A stretch of DNA of 64,000 nt from Cystobasidiopsis lactophilus. Lineage: Eukaryota; Basidiomycota; Agaricostilbomycetes; Agaricostilbales; Chionosphaeraceae. A program made the position numbers and the translations under genes. The notes under the pieces were generated by a model. That model saw nothing but the letters and a program-made list of their open reading frames with translations, did not search any database and was not told the origin of the DNA. Below are positions 21,908 through 33,439 of the stretch, one piece after another (the first letter of the stretch is position 1; each line of letters begins with the position of its first letter). The stretch covers positions 3,669,883 through 3,733,882 of the forward strand of contig BCIO01000002.1 of assembly GCA_001599975.1 (NCBI GenBank), in the 5' to 3' direction.

Positions 21908-22661
21908 ATGGACGCCTTTGTGGCGTACTTGGGCCCGGAAGGGACATATACTCACCAGGTGAGTGCGCTTCACCCCCTACCGCAGCGCCCTCGTTAAAGT
22001 GCTTTCAACAGGCTGCCGTCGAACACTTTGGACCTCAAGTCGACCTCTTGCCTTGCGAGACGATTGCCTGTTCGTTCTCCCCATTCTCAACCTAGACCAA
22101 AAGGCTGAATCTAAAGCATCAGTCATCTTTGATGCCGTCCTAACCAGCCAAGTCACTGCCGGCGTTGTGCCTTTGCGAAATTCTTCGAATGGGCCAGTGC
22201 AAGAAACGGCCAAGTTTCTGGCGTCAACGTCGGCCAAGTTCCTCAAGCAGACCGCTCAAGTAAAAATTGGCGTGCAGCACCGTTTGATGCGGAAGCTCGG
22301 GGCGGAAGGCGAGGTGCAGACCATTGCTAGCCATGAGCAGGTGAGCCGGAAAACCTCTGATGGTCGCTCAATTGCGTCCGGAAATGCTAATTTAATGCAT
22401 TCTAAAAAGGCACTGGGACAATGTAAGGCCTATTTGGAGGCCAACTTCCCGAAGGCAACTCTGCTGCCTTTGGACTCGACGGCGGCAGCGGCTCAATACG
22501 CCAGCATGCACGACTCGGCCGCTGCCATTTGCTCCAGTCCAGCAGGCCAGCTATACGGTTTGGAGACAATCGACGCAGGGTCGGATGGGCAAGGCATTCA
22601 AGATGCGGGCATCTCAAACGAAACCACCTTTGGCGTATTTGTGTCCGCTGCCTCCGCCTAG
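21908..22661 (+). CDS. Prephenate dehydratase-like protein with altered signature residues (192 aa)
   Basis: Exons 21908-21958, 22012-22069, 22123-22340 and 22410-22661 join into 192 codons; an in-frame ATG at 21851 could add 19 residues. It opens with the hallmark YLGPEGTYTHQAAVEHFG of prephenate dehydratase, which converts prephenate to phenylpyruvate in phenylalanine synthesis. Later family landmarks are present: VVPLRNSSN, QTIASHEQALGQCKAYLEAN, AAAICSSPAG and the closing NETTFGVFV. Two signature positions differ from the usual pattern: Arg55 replaces the Glu of P-x-E-N-S, and Thr182 replaces Arg in the T-R-F motif. There is no C-terminal ACT regulatory domain. It may be a weakly active or repurposed homologue. 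A second complete copy may exist elsewhere in the genome. Confidence 0.82.
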
Positions 22662-23018
22662 ACATCGCCACTGGCACCCCACATCTTAAGGCCACTTATA
22701 CATACAGTTTGGAAGGCATCGCGAAGGGGTGGGCATGAGCAGCCCCATGCTGAATTTGATGCAAGTCGCAAAAGGCTTCCCCAATGGCCTTTCGAATTAT
22801 GACGAGGCCGATGTGTACTGGACGACCTAAATCACTGCTTCAGCAAGCGAACCATATCAGCCCTGAGTTGAGATTGCGACCGAGATCTCCGGCTGGCCTG
22901 CCCTCTTGATCTGCCCCGTCCACCGGCCTCGTCTTATATTGATCCTGCTTGGCCTACCTACTTGCGGAGTTGCCAGAGGATGATGCAATCTCCAACCTGA
23001 GCCAGTCGCAGAGGCCCA
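22662..23018. other. Intergenic
   Basis: About 360 bp between the prephenate-dehydratase-like gene and the PA-TM-RING gene, same orientation. No open frame of interest. Confidence 0.4.
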
Positions 23019-25138
23019 ATGCTCTCCTCGCTGGTCGCCCTCGTTGCGCTTGGACTGGCCTCCTCCGCCCGAGCTTACGTCCCTTGCACGCCAACGAACA
23101 ACACCGACCTGGTTTCCCTCAGCGATGAGTGAGTTGCTGTCTTAATTGCATAGGCCCGAGTCAGAGCTAAGGCTGCACGCCCCGGCGTTGGCAGCTTCAT
23201 CCAGATCAGCTACCTGCTGTCAGGCAGCGCTTCTCAAGGCCTGTTCAAAGACAAGGTCTCCCGCCAGCTGATCGCGGACAACTCGACTCAAGTTGGGAAC
23301 AACTACGCAGCAAGAGGCGCTTTGGTTCACTTCACCGAGAGCAATGCAACTCAAGCGAGCTCGGCGTCGCCATGGATCGCCTTCATCCGCTGCGACGCCA
23401 ACATCACCAACGCCCCCCAAAACATTGACGTCTTCAGCGAGGTAGCTGATCTCGGAGCGGTGGCGGCCTTGGTCTACTCCTTGAACGCGGCGGCCTGCCA
23501 ACTTAACCAAGAGTACATCGACCTCTACTCGCACGTTATTGATGTGTATAGCACCACCTCGATCCAATCAGCAAGGTGTGTTGATGAACGTATCGCTTGA
23601 TTGCGGAAAAGGCCCTCTAAGACATGAACGCCGAACAGATTGATCGACTCGCAGTTTGTCAACGTTGGCTCTTCCTCATACTGGTATCAATCTGCCCAGC
23701 TCAACTCGTCCTACGACTCAATCTGGAATCAACTGAATGACACAATCTCTGTCGTGTCCGTTTCTACGTCGAGCAGCGGCTCGGCCACTACCACGGAATC
23801 CACTTCCATCGACGACGCTTCAACGACCTCGGACCCTGCGGACACAGACAACGGCCCACCCATGACCTTCAGTTCGGATGACGACTATACTCCGACCGAG
23901 ACGGAGACCGGAGCAGCAACAGCATCCGCAGCTGGTGACGGGGGGACGAGCACGGACGGCCCCACCCTGCGAGCCCGAGCTACGACGTTGACCCACTCGG
24001 TGTCTGCCGCACAGGCTTCTTCGACGGCGGCTCCAGCTTACCTCATTGCTGTTCTGGCTAATGTCAATGCCGTCTTCAATTCGACCTCGAACAACAACTC
24101 GACCAACAATACTCCCTCAGATGGTAATTCCGGCAGCAAAGGGAATAATGGAATGACGGGACTGGCAATGATCATTCTATATAGCATCACGGCCGTCGTT
24201 ACCTTGCTCTTCTTGCTGGTCATCATCAGTGGGGTGAGTCGAATCTGGCTATATTTGGAACGATGTCTCCTTCTCAACCGTTTGTGCTGAACTTACAGGC
24301 CATCAAAGCGATCCGGCACCCTGACATCTATGGCCCCCGAGCAAGGCGAAACGGCGGTCAGCCTCAAAGTCGCGCCGGCGGCCTCGCCAGAGCCGTACTT
24401 GACACCTTCCCGGTCGTAAAGTTCGGGAGAGGCGGCGATACCACTCGTGAAGTGGGGCAAGCGGGGCCAGAAATGGAAGGGGCAGACGAAGTCGAGCGGA
24501 AGCAGCGGTCGCAGAGCATCGGCATGCGCGATTTGGAGACCGGGCTGCCTGCCGACGACGGCGGCGACGATAGGGCGAACTCGCCCATTCAAGGACGCCA
24601 GCTGGTGGACGAACCGGCTTCGATCGAAGGAGCAGGCGACTCCACTGCAATGTCCGCAGCTCAGGAGGGCATCGACCCGCTCGACGTCGACCACGGTCAA
24701 ACTTGTCCCATCTGCGTCCAAGACTTTGAAGACGGCGATGATCTTCGGGTACTGCCTTGTGACGCCAGGCACCGCTTTCACCGCGATTGCATCGACCCGT
24801 GGTTGTTGGGCGTGTCCTCCCTCTGCCCACTGTGCCGGCTGGACCTGGCCCGCGAGGGTGGTCATGTATCACGTCAAGGCTCTGGATCTAGCGAAGACGA
24901 CGAAGGCGCATCGCACCAGCGACAGGCTTCCGGTAGCTTGGCAGCGCGGGCGCGCCGACTCCTTCACCACTCCTCGTCCTCAAATGCCCTCACCCACCCG
25001 GCCCCAGAGCCGTCCAATACCACGACAGCTTCCAATTTCAACCCTAGTCGTTTCATTCGATACCTCTCCGCAGTCCGGGAACGCAGAGGCCGGCGTGCTT
25101 CCGCCCCCCTTACGACCCCTTCAGTTGCATCACCATGA
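23019..25138 (+). CDS. PA-TM-RING type E3 ubiquitin ligase (641 aa)
   Basis: A membrane-anchored ubiquitin ligase of the endosome/vacuole sorting type. Exons 23019-23128, 23195-23575, 23639-24233 and 24299-25138 give 641 codons. It starts with a signal peptide (MLSSLVALVALGLASSARA). A lumenal protease-associated-like region follows (PWIAFIRCDANIT, VAALVYSLNAAAC), then a Ser/Thr/Asn-rich stem and a membrane segment (LAMIILYSITAVVTLLFLLV) at about residues 335-361. In the cytoplasmic part is a RING-H2 finger near residue 500: CPICVQDFEDGDD, then CDARHRFHRDCIDPWL and CPLCRLDL, with all eight zinc ligands. The C-terminus is Ser-rich and disordered. All intron phases agree. Confidence 0.87.
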
Positions 25139-25301
25139 ACTCCCTGTACAATATGACCCTCTCGCATCGCATTCGGCTTTTTGTTGTTTCTCTACGTCTT
25201 TCTGCGCATATGGACATTCGACTTCGAAATTGTACCAAGTAGGGCGTCCCTAGTTGAAATCGGACTAAACCTTGATTAGAGCACCCGCCGACGCCGTTTC
25301 G

Positions 25302-26366
25302 ATGGCATCCAAGATTCAGCCTCTACCAACGCTTCCCATCTCGCAACGAGTCCATCTCTTCTCTGGAGGGTCTATTTCTGTCCAAGACCTGAATGCATCG
25401 CCTCTCTCGTTCATGTCTGCCCTCGACGTCTCTCTTTTCCTCCACGACCATGCCATGAGCGGCTCATCCTCGGCGGTCCTTGCGGTTCCTTCCCAAATCA
25501 ACCCATTTCAGAAGTATGTCGACTTGAGCCAGCCTTTGACGAGTACGGACATCTTTCTTCGGCTCGGCCTACCCTTACTCGTCGCTCCGATCCTGGTCTA
25601 CATATGCGTGGGGTATAACATGTACTCGCATAGAGCTCGGAACCCCACGTTTCGAGGCTAGTAAGTCGACTCCGCTTCTTTGCCACCGACCTCTGATGCC
25701 CCAAGTTCATATCCTCTTTGCCCTTATGCAGCGTTAAATACCTCTCTACATGTATGGAGAGATTCGGAAAGGACAAGATGGAGCGGATAGACGAGCCACT
25801 GAAGAGTAGTCGGTGGCGCCCAGCGGTGAGTACCTTCCGACCTCTTCTTGGAAGACCCAGGCCTAAAGGGTGAAATGCAGAGACTCTCGGCTATGAATCC
25901 TGCCGTCATATCAGCACGGCTGAAGACGTTTGATGCCGAATCGCAGTCGCCAAAATCGGAATTCTTCCACGACGATATCGACCGCATTGCTAGCGAAGCA
26001 GAGAAGCAGGGCTATTCGGATGACGAAAAGCAATATCGACGTCAATCCAGAACTGCAGCGTCCTCAAAAGGCTTGGATGTCGGTACTGCGTCTGCACCTT
26101 CATCGCCACTCTCTTACGCAGAAATGCGAGAGCGCACCGTCCCCCTCAAAGGCACTCGGTTCAAGCCAGACATTTCTGTCGCTGTAGATCAGACCAGATT
26201 TTCGAAGGGACGGCCAGCTTCTGCAAGTATGCCCCGGACGCCACTGCAGCCCACTCCCAGCAGAACCTCTCGATACGTCGAGTCCTACATTCTCCCTGCG
26301 CCCTCCAAGTCACTCGTCAACCCAACGTCCAAAAGGTCGGCTAAAATCAGTGGCGCGCCATTGTAG
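25302..26366 (+). CDS. Hypothetical single-pass membrane protein (312 aa)
   Basis: Exons 25302-25660, 25732-25825 and 25881-26366 join into 312 codons. One strong membrane segment, LRLGLPLLVAPILVYICVGY, lies at about residues 88-107. Before it is a soluble domain (RVHLFSGGSISVQDL, LDVSLFLHDHA); after it is a long hydrophilic tail with KYLSTCMERFGKDKMERID, then Ser/Arg/Pro-rich sequence ending in SGAPL. No signal peptide, so the membrane segment probably serves as anchor. The family is not recognised. It converges with the GH76 gene, with only about 130 bp between stop codons. Confidence 0.65.
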
Positions 26367-26494
26367 ATTTAGAGAGCCCTTGACTCAGCGAGCAACGCTG
26401 CCTTGTGCGAATGCAAAATATGTAAAGCGCAATGAATGTCCGTTCGTGGTTCGTAATGTCCGCAAGCCACCCCAAAACCCTGTCTCCTTCGGCT

Positions 26495-28303
26495 CTATAA
26501 GAGAGTCCACAGACCAAGGAAGAGCCCCATCGGCATGAACAGTTGCGCCAGCGCAAACTTGTCCGCTCCACTGTAGGTGACGCCCCCGCCGTCGCCGCCA
26601 CCTTGGACTGCCGATCCGTTGCCAGTGTCTAGCGCGTTGGACGGGACGAGGCCTTGTGTCGTTGTTGTAAAAACGCCTAGCGCGGCCACCAGCAAAGATG
26701 CTGAGGCGTGAAGATCCTGCGCAGCTACAAGTCAGCCTGTGGCACAGCAGGTGAAAGCGGAAAGCCTTACTGCTGGGTAATTAACTGCTCCGCCATTTGT
26801 TGTCCAATTCCCCTGCGATCGCTTCAGCAATGATACTTTGAGGCGGAAGGGAGGACGGCTCACTCCACAAATCATCTTGGTGTTGCAGTTAGGGATCATA
26901 GCATTGACCGAGGAGGTAATTAAGCTCTTGATGGACTGCTTGTCGGAGTCGATTGTCGTCTGGCGATAGAGGTACGCCAGATTCCGCAAAAAGTTGCCTT
27001 TGAAGTGCTGTTGATCGCGGTTGCAGTTGCCAGCAGCTTCGCACAGCTCCGCCACTACTCCGTTGGGAGCGAACTCGGCGATGGCGTGAGCCAGGAAGGT
27101 GGAGGCGGTGGTGAGGTAGTCCGCCTGCCCTGTCGCCTTGTTGATCCAGGCGAGAGTCGCAATCGCTTGCCCACTGCTGTAGGTCCACTGGTAGGTCGTG
27201 TAGTCCGAGCACGCTCCGACGTTGACACCGTCAAAGATGATGCCCGTCGACGTGTCGATGAGGCCTGACGATGTGAAAGTCCAAGCCATAATGCGATTGA
27301 ATTGGTCTGATCGCCACCAGAATGAGCGAGGAGATATTTATGCCAAGCCAAAAACAGCGCACCGAGGACAGTCTGGTTCTGCGTTTGGATGTACACCCGA
27401 GCAGCCAAATGCGTGAATTCAAGATTCGTGATCGTGCTCTTGTAGTTTGTCGCAGAGCTTTGGCGATTTCGACTCCAAAAGATGCCACCACCACAGTCAT
27501 TGGCGGAGTCAGTTTCTTGCTCGAGGACCTCAGTGAGGGTCTTGGCCGGCACCACCTCGTAGCTCGCCCCTCCTAACCCAGGCGCCGCATTGGAAGCTCC
27601 GTACAGCTCCCCTGCAGACTGGATAGCCAGTGCCGCTGTAGGTATGCGTGAGATTGCGAGGCTCTGCGGATGAAAGTCGCTCAAATAGCTTACGCCAAAG
27701 AACTGTTGTGCACGCGCAATGTTCAGGTTCCCAGACCAACGGACAATTGCAGAGAAAGAAACGCACTGTCGTCGTTCCACTTGCCCTCCAATGCCTCTGT
27801 TTCAATCAAAAGAATGCTCGGTTTACGACCAGGATGCCCAAAAGCCGGACTCACCCAGTGCGCTACTGTCACCATTCAAAATGTCAGCCGTCTTGCCATT
27901 GGAGATGTTGGCAAGGCTGTGGTGTGCAATATGTGAGCACGAGGTTGGTCACTTTAGAACCGAGAGAGGCGCAAAAACGTACGCGCCGAGTGCATAGTTC
28001 TCGAACTGCGTGTCGCCAGTGTAGCGCTGATAGTCCATGATCATGTCCCATATCTGCGACGAGGCGAACCACGGCGTCTGAACTTGATTGAACACGCCTG
28101 GGGTAGACTTCAGCGCGGCCTTCTTTTTGAGTCTTGCCCAGCCCACCTTCACTGTTGGGAGTATAAAGCGCTATGAGGTTGGAGATGACGGCGGACGCCG
28201 CCGACTGGATGGATCCTGCATCGGAGAGGTCGATGGACTGCGCCCTCAGAGGGGTGGAGAGGAGCGCGAGAGGCAAGAGCGCCTTCAAAGCCGAGGGCAG
28301 CAT
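26495..28303 (-). CDS. GPI-anchored GH76 alpha-1,6-mannanase/transglycosidase, DFG5/DCW1 type
   Basis: A cell-surface enzyme of glycoside hydrolase family 76, which in fungi helps attach GPI-mannoproteins to the wall. Start 28303 gives a signal peptide (MLPSALKALLPLALLSTPLR). Family blocks appear in order: TPWFASSQIWDMIMDYQRYT, the catalytic Asp pair in GKWNDDSAF (codons near 27769-27774), NDCGGGIFWSR, ITNLEFTHLAARVYIQTQN, YQWTYSSGQAIATLAWINK and FKGNFLRNLAYLYRQTT. The C-terminus has a small-residue region followed by a hydrophobic stretch (FALAQLFMPMGLFLGLWTLL), as expected for GPI attachment. About seven short introns are present; exon 1 is 28303-28147. Stop at 26495-26497. The catalytic Asp pair is intact. 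Confidence 0.85.
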
Positions 28304-28909
28304 GGTGGACCTCCGCTTGATACCTGGCTGCCGTCGCCAGCGAGATCCGGGGAACGGGCGAAGGCTGCTGGATCGAAGAGGCGACTGGCAGGAGTTGCCA
28401 GGCGAAGCGAGGAGAAGATGAGGAGAAGGAGACGATGAGACGTTGAGAAGGCGTCCTGTTCGCCCGGAGTCGCCTTTAGAGACGGTTGCGCTTCTCGCCG
28501 TCTGACCGTACGCGACTCTTGGCAAATTTCAGACAATTGAGGATTCGAAGCGTCGTCAACGAAGGAGAAGGAGGTCCGAGGCCGACGAGGAGAACTTCGC
28601 AGCTTTCAAAAGCGGCCGGCAGCGCGAACAGCCACTCGAAACAGAGAAGAGCACAGAAACGACGGACGCCAAGCAGGATGTGCTCGAGTGTGTGTGAACA
28701 GGACAGTAATAGAGAGCTACGCTTGAACCAGCAAGCGGGAGCGGTGGACGACGCGAGTAAACCTCGTTGGCAACGAGGCGAGGTTTCGGCTGCGGGCTCG
28801 TGTCAGCATTTTTGGGTGGAAAATACATTTTGAGTTTGACAAGGCAAAATGCAACGATGCTACAATGGTGGGAGTAGTGTACAAGGGACCGAAGAGGGAG
28901 GGAGGAGGA
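28304..28909. other. Intergenic upstream of the GH76 gene
   Basis: About 600 bp between the GH76 start and the TYW1 stop, both on the minus strand. Purine-rich around 28380-28440 and 28555-28600. No gene supported. Confidence 0.45.
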
Positions 28910-31078
28910 TCATGCCTCTTGCCGACCTTTTCTAAACCACCTCTCGTCTTCGGGCGAAAAGCCTTGCTCTGGTGCGCCAAAGGTGGCCCACTCGGGAGAA
29001 GGTGCAGAATAGTCTAAGGCGGTGAATGGCTGGCCAGATTCTAAGAGGCTGAAGAACCTATTCTCGGACAGCACAATTTTAGCTGCCAATCTCCCAGATC
29101 TGATCGGACCCTTCACTCACCGGTCATAATCGATCCACGTCTGCCATTGACCGTCGACGCAGAACTTGGTCGAGGCCGCCAGTACACAGCACGAGTGAGC
29201 GTGCTCCGAGGCCAGCGCGTATTCGCCCTTGAGCTCCGGATCTTCATCCAGCGCGTCTACCAAGGCCTCGACAAAGCGGACCACTTCGTCATGGAACGGG
29301 CTGTTCTTGATGGAGAGGCCGGAGGAACCGCCATAGCCGCAGTAGGTGACGCCCTTGACCTCGATCATGTCCGGCCGGCCGCGCTTGATGAGCGCCTTGT
29401 AGCCTTCCACCTCTTCTGCGTTGTACTCCTTCACCAGGGTTAAACGGAAGACGGTCCGGAAGGGCTTTTCTCTGACAATGTCGACACATTCCAGAAGCCG
29501 CTCCCAGAAGTCTCGGTGCAGAGGCCGGTCCACCGCCTTGAGGGAGACCTTGTCGCCGGCGTCGATGGAAAGGTAGAGCTGCGTGACGGGCGGGATGTCC
29601 TTGAGCGGCTCGGGGAACTGGGCGTTGGTGACGAGAAAGGTCGAAATCTGCTTCTTGTGGAGCAAGTGGATGTACTCCTTGATGTGGGGGTACATGATGG
29701 GCTCGCCAACGAGCGACAGGGCGGCATGTTTTGGAGTCCGGGCCTCCTCGAACCTGTCTTGCCGAAGGTCTGGCAGGCCTTTGAGCTGCTTGATCATGTC
29801 GTCGTGGTGCTGGAGTGCGCCCTCGACCACGGTCTCTGCCGAGTCCACCTTCCACCGCCAGGATGTGCCGACCGGATTCGTGTGACTGTGAAAAAGACAA
29901 CTCTTGAGAAAACGCTTGATCTCGAGGATGGTCTCCGCTCACCTTCTCCAGCAGAAGGTGCACTTGTTAGCGCAGGCCAAATTCGGCGTCGTCTCCATGC
30001 ACCGATGGCTCATGATCCCATAAAATGTGTGCTTGTAGCAGAACCCTCTTGATCGAAGGGCGGCCTTGGTCCACCGGCAGGTCTTGACGCCCGAGTGCGA
30101 CCCGATCAAGCGGTAGCCTTGCTTGGTGAGCGCCTTGCGGGTGAGGGACGACAGCATCTCCTTCTTGAAGTCTTCGACCGTGTCCTGCACCCCGTCCTTG
30201 GCTTTGGTCGTCATGGCCGCGGACATGACCCGCCCCAAGTCTTCAATGTCAGGCTCCGCGTTGGAGCCAGCCGCCTGCTGCTTGCGCGCCCTCTTTTTGG
30301 CTTGCTGCGCTTTCTTTTGCGCTTCTGATAGCTCGGTTGTGTCGGCTGCTTCCTCTTCGTCCGAGGCGGCATCATCTATGGGCAGCGTGGGAGTCGATTT
30401 GGACAGCTGGGTGAGCGATTTGGCCTCGAGATCCGCTTTTAGCGATGCTTGCCATTGCTCAAAGTCCTTCTCCGGGTCTGAAGCATTAATTGTGAGTAAG
30501 CCAAAGGGAGCTAGAAGGCAAAAAGAGCAGGATGAGGACGAACCGCTTGCTCCGTCAACAACTCCCAAGCTCCTGATCCGGCTGGCCCCTAGCGCCTCGA
30601 ACACAGCGTCCATCTTCTTGGCCATGCTTTGATACTCTTGCCCCCGGTACTCGCTGTGCCCAAAGCCGAGGACCGCGAAGAAGCATTTGGCCATGGTCGC
30701 CGACCCGACGCGGAAGTCGTTGGCCAGGTCGTTCAGCTGGGCATAGGCCGAGTCGAGCCAGGTCTCTATGTTGTACGAGGGCAGCAGGAACAGGTACAAG
30801 TCATTCGACGGGTTCAGCGCCAGCTCCTCGATGTCCAAATCTGCGAGGTCGAAGATTTTGGACGAGGGCAAGCTCGCGTGCAAGGCGAGAGCCAGCTTCT
30901 TGGTCGTCCCGCCCACAGTCCCGTAGCAGATGGCAATCTTCATGTATCGAACAAAGCAAGGCGGATGCGGACTGGTCAACGTTTGAGCGGGTTGGAGAAC
31001 TTGCGAACTCTCAGCAGCGGGGTTGGTGCAAACTTGAAGAGCTTCTGAGTCCGCTGATGCATCTAGGAAATCGTTCAT
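28910..31078 (-). CDS. TYW1: tRNA 4-demethylwyosine synthase (flavodoxin-radical SAM)
   Basis: Makes the tricyclic core of wybutosine at position 37 of tRNA-Phe from m1G, using SAM and pyruvate. The N-terminal flavodoxin-like domain starts MKIAICYGTVGGTTKKLA and continues LYLFLLPSYNIETW and AVLGFGHSEYRGQEY. An acidic/Lys-rich linker follows. The radical SAM domain has CXXXCXXC (CANKCTFCWRR), ALSLVGEPIMYPHIKEYIHL, LYLSIDAGDKVSLK, EVKGVTYCGYGGSSG and EHAHSCCVLAA. The C-terminus is DERWFRKGRQEA, stop at 28910-28912. Short introns lie near 30540-30480, 29945-29890 and 29115-29050. The first ATG is 31078; the flavodoxin domain itself begins at the in-frame ATG 30943, which may be the true start. 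It lies 44 bp downstream of the kinase-like gene's stop. Confidence 0.93.
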
Positions 31079-31122
31079 ATGCTACTTGCAGCCCAAACTA
31101 ACCCCACTGAGCGACAACAGAT

Positions 31123-32685
31123 CTACTGGAAGGCGTCAAGCGCCTTAATGTCATCAACAAAGGCAGTCAGTCGCTTGAGCGTCTCTATCGTCACGTCTCG
31201 AGGTTGCATCTGCAAGGACAAGCCATCAGAATGCTATCCTTGGAAGAAGAAAGAAACGGTACTCACATCAGGCATCAACTTTGACGGAGCTGTGTCAGAG
31301 TTTTGAGCACACAGTCCACGCCACCGTGCAAGCGCAAGGCACTCACTGAGGGTTGACGTCCAAAAGGACAGGCCACCAAAGATCTGCTGCCTTATTTGCA
31401 ACCACGCGTCCTCTTCGCTGACCTTTGGGCCGCCAAAAGCTTCGAGCTCGGCCAGGTAGACGCGGACTGCCTCCTTCTCCCACTTGCGCCGGTCCTCAAT
31501 GGTGACGGCGGTGCCAAGGCAGTAAGCGACGTCACGGGCCCAATGGCCTGTGCGCATGGCCTTTAGTGAAATTCTTGCCGCCCCTTTGCAAGAGCAAAGG
31601 CCACCTACCTTGGTGCAGGACTTGAAAGTCGGTCAATCCCATCGAGCCATCAGCTAACTTATACCAGTTGCCTACACAACGCGGAAATAAGAATACTGAA
31701 CATCGTTTCGAAGCAAACGTCACGCCTCACCCAGATGCACCTGCAGAGTCGAAAGATCAGCGAGGAGTGCGGCACAGAAGACCACAATCGACGCACATCT
31801 CCGTGAGCCAGGACTCTCGGAACGGCGCCATTGAGCTCGTTGGCCTTTACAGTCGCGGGCCAGACCTCGCTTTGGCGGTCCCAGAGCTCTTTAGGGCAAA
31901 ACTCCTCGCAGCCTGGAAGCGCGACCCAGAGTCAAATCAGTATCGCAAAAGCTCGACAAGCATCAGAGCATACCAATCAAACCATCCTCGCAAGCCGATT
32001 GCAAGTCAAGGCGCTTGATCATCGAATTGATCTTCTCGGTCATGGTCACCAACGAGTCGACCAGCTCGTCCTTCTTGCCGTAAAACTTGCCGTGCAGACG
32101 AGCGAGAATCTTGAGCTGGCTCTGAAAGCTGAACTCGCTCTGGGGAGTCCAAGCCTTGCAGAAGGTGGCCGTGTCGGTCAAATCCTTCAAGATGATGATC
32201 GAGTTCCAAGACTTGGGGTCGTAGTGCGCATACAGGCCAACCGGAGCTTCGATATCCAATGTTGGCCGGAGAGTGGAATAGAAATTGGTCTCTGAATAGA
32301 TAGCGCCTCCGTGCGACAGGGTGAGGCGGTTGCGCAAGTCGTTGGTGGCCTTGCAGAAGCACGATTTTGGTAGGTCTTCGTGATCAGGGGTCCAGACAAT
32401 GCTGTGGATATGACGCCTATTGCTAGTTCCCTCATCTGGAGGGCCTAACTGGAAGGAAGTGACTTTGGCGTCGGGGTGCGCCTTGCCCAGGACAGCGGCC
32501 AGCCACTCGGCACTTTTACAAGCGTATCAGCGTGTGTTTCTTCATTATATCAAGAGCAAAAACGCATACTTAATGGCTTCATAGGTGTAGGGCAGGTCGT
32601 CCGCCGTCTTGGGGACCGGCTTGGAGACCTGCTCTTCGTCGTAGATCTTCCTAATGAGGTCAAAATCAGCTGGTGGGCGAGGCAT
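31123..32685 (-). CDS. CHK/aminoglycoside phosphotransferase-fold small-molecule kinase
   Basis: Kinase of the CHK-like/APH fold family, which phosphorylates small molecules (sterols, choline-like or xenobiotic compounds); the substrate is unknown. Start 32685 (MPRPPADFDLIRKIYDEEQV). Blocks: SFQLGPPDEGTSNRRHIHSI, CFCKATNDLRNRLTLS, SETNFYSTLRPTLDIEAPVG, WNSIIILKDLTDTATFC, and the catalytic loop, rebuilt across an intron, LAHGD joined to VHLGNWY (H-x-D...N). Then come GLTDFQVLHQGHWARDVAYC and DAWLQIRQQIFGGLSFWTST, ending DDIKALDAFQ with TAG at 31123-31125. Several short introns. It is immediately upstream of TYW1 on the same strand. The catalytic Asp and Asn are both present. Confidence 0.82.
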
Positions 32686-33439
32686 GTTGACAAAGTTGGA
32701 CGTGAGCGGTCGAGTGTGGACAAGAAGAAGGAAAGCAGGCTAGGAGCGCGACAGCCGGCAGTCCGTCGGGTAAGCCCATTTCACCTGCAATGTGGTCAGT
32801 GGTAATAATCTGCGACGCGAGCTTGTCGAATACTAACCATAGTTGTGGCGGAATGGTTGAAATCGTAGGGCTACGAGATCTGGCGATGAATCTGGCTCTG
32901 TACATTGATGGAAGGCCGGAAGATCAGGGCAGCCTCGATGTTAGATGTCACGCCAAAGTCGTGGTCGCCCTCCCATAGATGATAGAGCAACGACTGGTTC
33001 TTTCGTCGGATTTCAACTGGGCAGGAAGGGCAGGGGATGGCGGCAAGGGAGGCTCGTCCTCGTTTCCTATCATGCTATTGTAGGCCAGATGTCGGCAGGA
33101 GAGTTCCTCTCTCTCAAAACCTTCTTCAGACGGTCATCGGATACGCAAAAGCCTTTATCTTCGCCTTCGGAAGCCGAGTGAGCATCTTGGCGCGTCCGAG
33201 AGCCGGGGAGGCTGCGCGCTTTCGTCTCGAATGTCCAACGCAGCATCAATCAGAGCATTTCGACCCGGCACGATGCTCATAGTATCAATAAGAGGCAATA
33301 GATAGCAGGTCGTGCACTTGTGCGGCGGCAGATCGACGTTGAAGTGCAAGCACACCTTTTCCCGGCCCGGCCACTGACTTCGACAGTGTCATGACTTATG
33401 CTGCTATTGCCCTTCTCTGAGATAAAACGTTGATTCAAG
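32686..33439. other. Intergenic, divergent promoters of kinase and ferroportin-like genes
   Basis: About 750 bp between divergent starts. Open frames are short, and I see no motif I can name. Confidence 0.4.

Noticed and set aside
29516-30052. 178-codon plus-strand open frame
   Set aside because: Antisense shadow of the TYW1 radical SAM exon.
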